A DNA stretch of 5,640 nt. Origin: Anaerolineales bacterium (lineage in GTDB: Bacteria; Chloroflexota; Anaerolineae; Anaerolineales; E44-bin32). The notes under the pieces were generated by a model that was given only the letters and a program-made list of their open reading frames with translations, did not search any database and was not told the DNA's origin. The stretch is from the NCBI GenBank assembly GCA_030673085.1, contig DAOVFE010000144.1:1-5640 (forward strand). The letters run 5' to 3'. Below, piece after piece: positions 5,347-5,640 of the stretch. Each line of letters opens with the position of its first letter. The first letter of the stretch is position 1. The translations under genes and the position numbers were made by a program.

Positions 5347-5533
5347 TAGCAGCTATGAATATGCAATCCCCACCTGCATGAGCTGCCTTTCGGATATATG
5401 TATTTTCCATATCATAGGCGTCGAACAATCGTGTCAATTGCTCGAGAGCTTTTATTCGATTAGCCAGAATACCCCTCAGCTTGCTGAGGTCCCTAAGCTT
5501 GCTTAGGGGATGAATGGCCAGGGCCGTAGGCAC
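5330..5533 (-). CDS. Questionable small protein, helical, unknown function
   Basis: An open frame of 67 codons starts with GTG at 5533. The product has an imperfect internal repeat (LSKLRDLSKLRG, about residues 10-21) followed by a likely helix (ILANRIKALEQLTRLFDAYDMENTYIRKAA), then a short tail. There are no cysteine clusters, membrane segments or known motifs. No Shine-Dalgarno site lies at normal distance (CAGGA is about 15 nt upstream). Twin hairpins lie inside the region coding for the repeated LSKLR. It could be a genuine small gene, the 3' part of a decayed gene, or chance. Confidence 0.25.
   Translation of the reverse strand: MPTALAIHPLSKLRDLSKLRGILANRIKALEQLTRLFDAYDMENTYIRKAAHAGGDCIFIAAKPDHE
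5474..5508. repeat. Twin palindromic hairpins with CTTG loops
   Basis: CCTCAG-CTTG-CTGAGG (5474-5489) and CCCTAAG-CTTG-CTTAGGG (5491-5508) stand one base apart. Both stems are perfect (6 and 7 bp) and the loop is the same tetranucleotide (CAAG on the other strand), which suggests a REP-like or RNA-structural element. Confidence 0.75.
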
Positions 5534-5586
5534 TGCAGGGCGATAGTCCTGAGCGAATATTTAAACACAACCCGAACCCGCAGGGG

Positions 5587-5638
5587 CAAAATTCGGCAAT
5601 GGGGGATGTCCCTAAAAGACATCCCTAAAGGAATTTTG
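5587..5638. repeat. Nested two-stem hairpin at the right edge
   Basis: An inner perfect 8-bp stem GGGATGTC/GACATCCC (5603-5610 with 5618-5625, 7-nt loop) lies inside an outer perfect 8-bp stem CAAAATTC/GAATTTTG (5587-5594 with 5631-5638), with an asymmetric internal loop of 8 and 5 nt. The partner gene, if any, lies beyond the window, so a role as attenuator, terminator or mobile element end cannot be assigned. Confidence 0.7.
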
Positions 5639-5640
5639 AG

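Overview
The window reads as bacterial chromosome with moderate GC. A class IVb (Flp-type) pilin-like protein, a long membrane-anchored LysM/YkuD L,D-transpeptidase, a plain cold-shock protein and an Arg-tRNA without encoded CCA together would fit an environmental Gram-positive-like or monoderm lineage such as Chloroflexota. That assignment is an inference from gene types only; no phylogenetic marker is present.

Left part (1-1390): four copies of a roughly 17-22 bp motif, resembling the repeated ends of IS21-family insertion sequences, lie just upstream of two overlapping plus-strand genes. The first encodes an Flp-like pilin with an unusual ~150-residue extracellular extension. The second encodes a single-pass membrane protein with a carboxypeptidase-regulatory-like (transthyretin-fold) domain. 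A strong stem-loop, usable in both directions, closes this operon and also lies downstream of the convergent tRNA.

Middle (1391-3500): on the minus strand are tRNA-Arg(UCG) with a recognisable promoter, and a 541-residue L,D-transpeptidase with a transmembrane anchor, a putative peptidoglycan-binding region, LysM and a YkuD catalytic domain. A perfect 15-bp inverted repeat lies upstream of this gene. About 600 bp with no convincing gene follow.

Right part (4090-5640): a cold-shock protein gene with a probable ~90-nt leader and a textbook terminator. Directly after it come two direct repeats of about 315 bp (about 90% identical) separated by 11 bp. They hold conserved hairpins, a G-rich/C-rich pairing possibility, a strong Shine-Dalgarno-like site and several overlapping very short reading frames. 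No known family is recognisable in them, and they are the most unexplained element of the window. The right edge holds a doubtful small minus-strand ORF, twin CTTG-loop hairpins and a nested stem-loop.

The two left genes and the transpeptidase all act at the cell surface or in the wall; there is no clear functional link between them and the cold-shock/repeat section.
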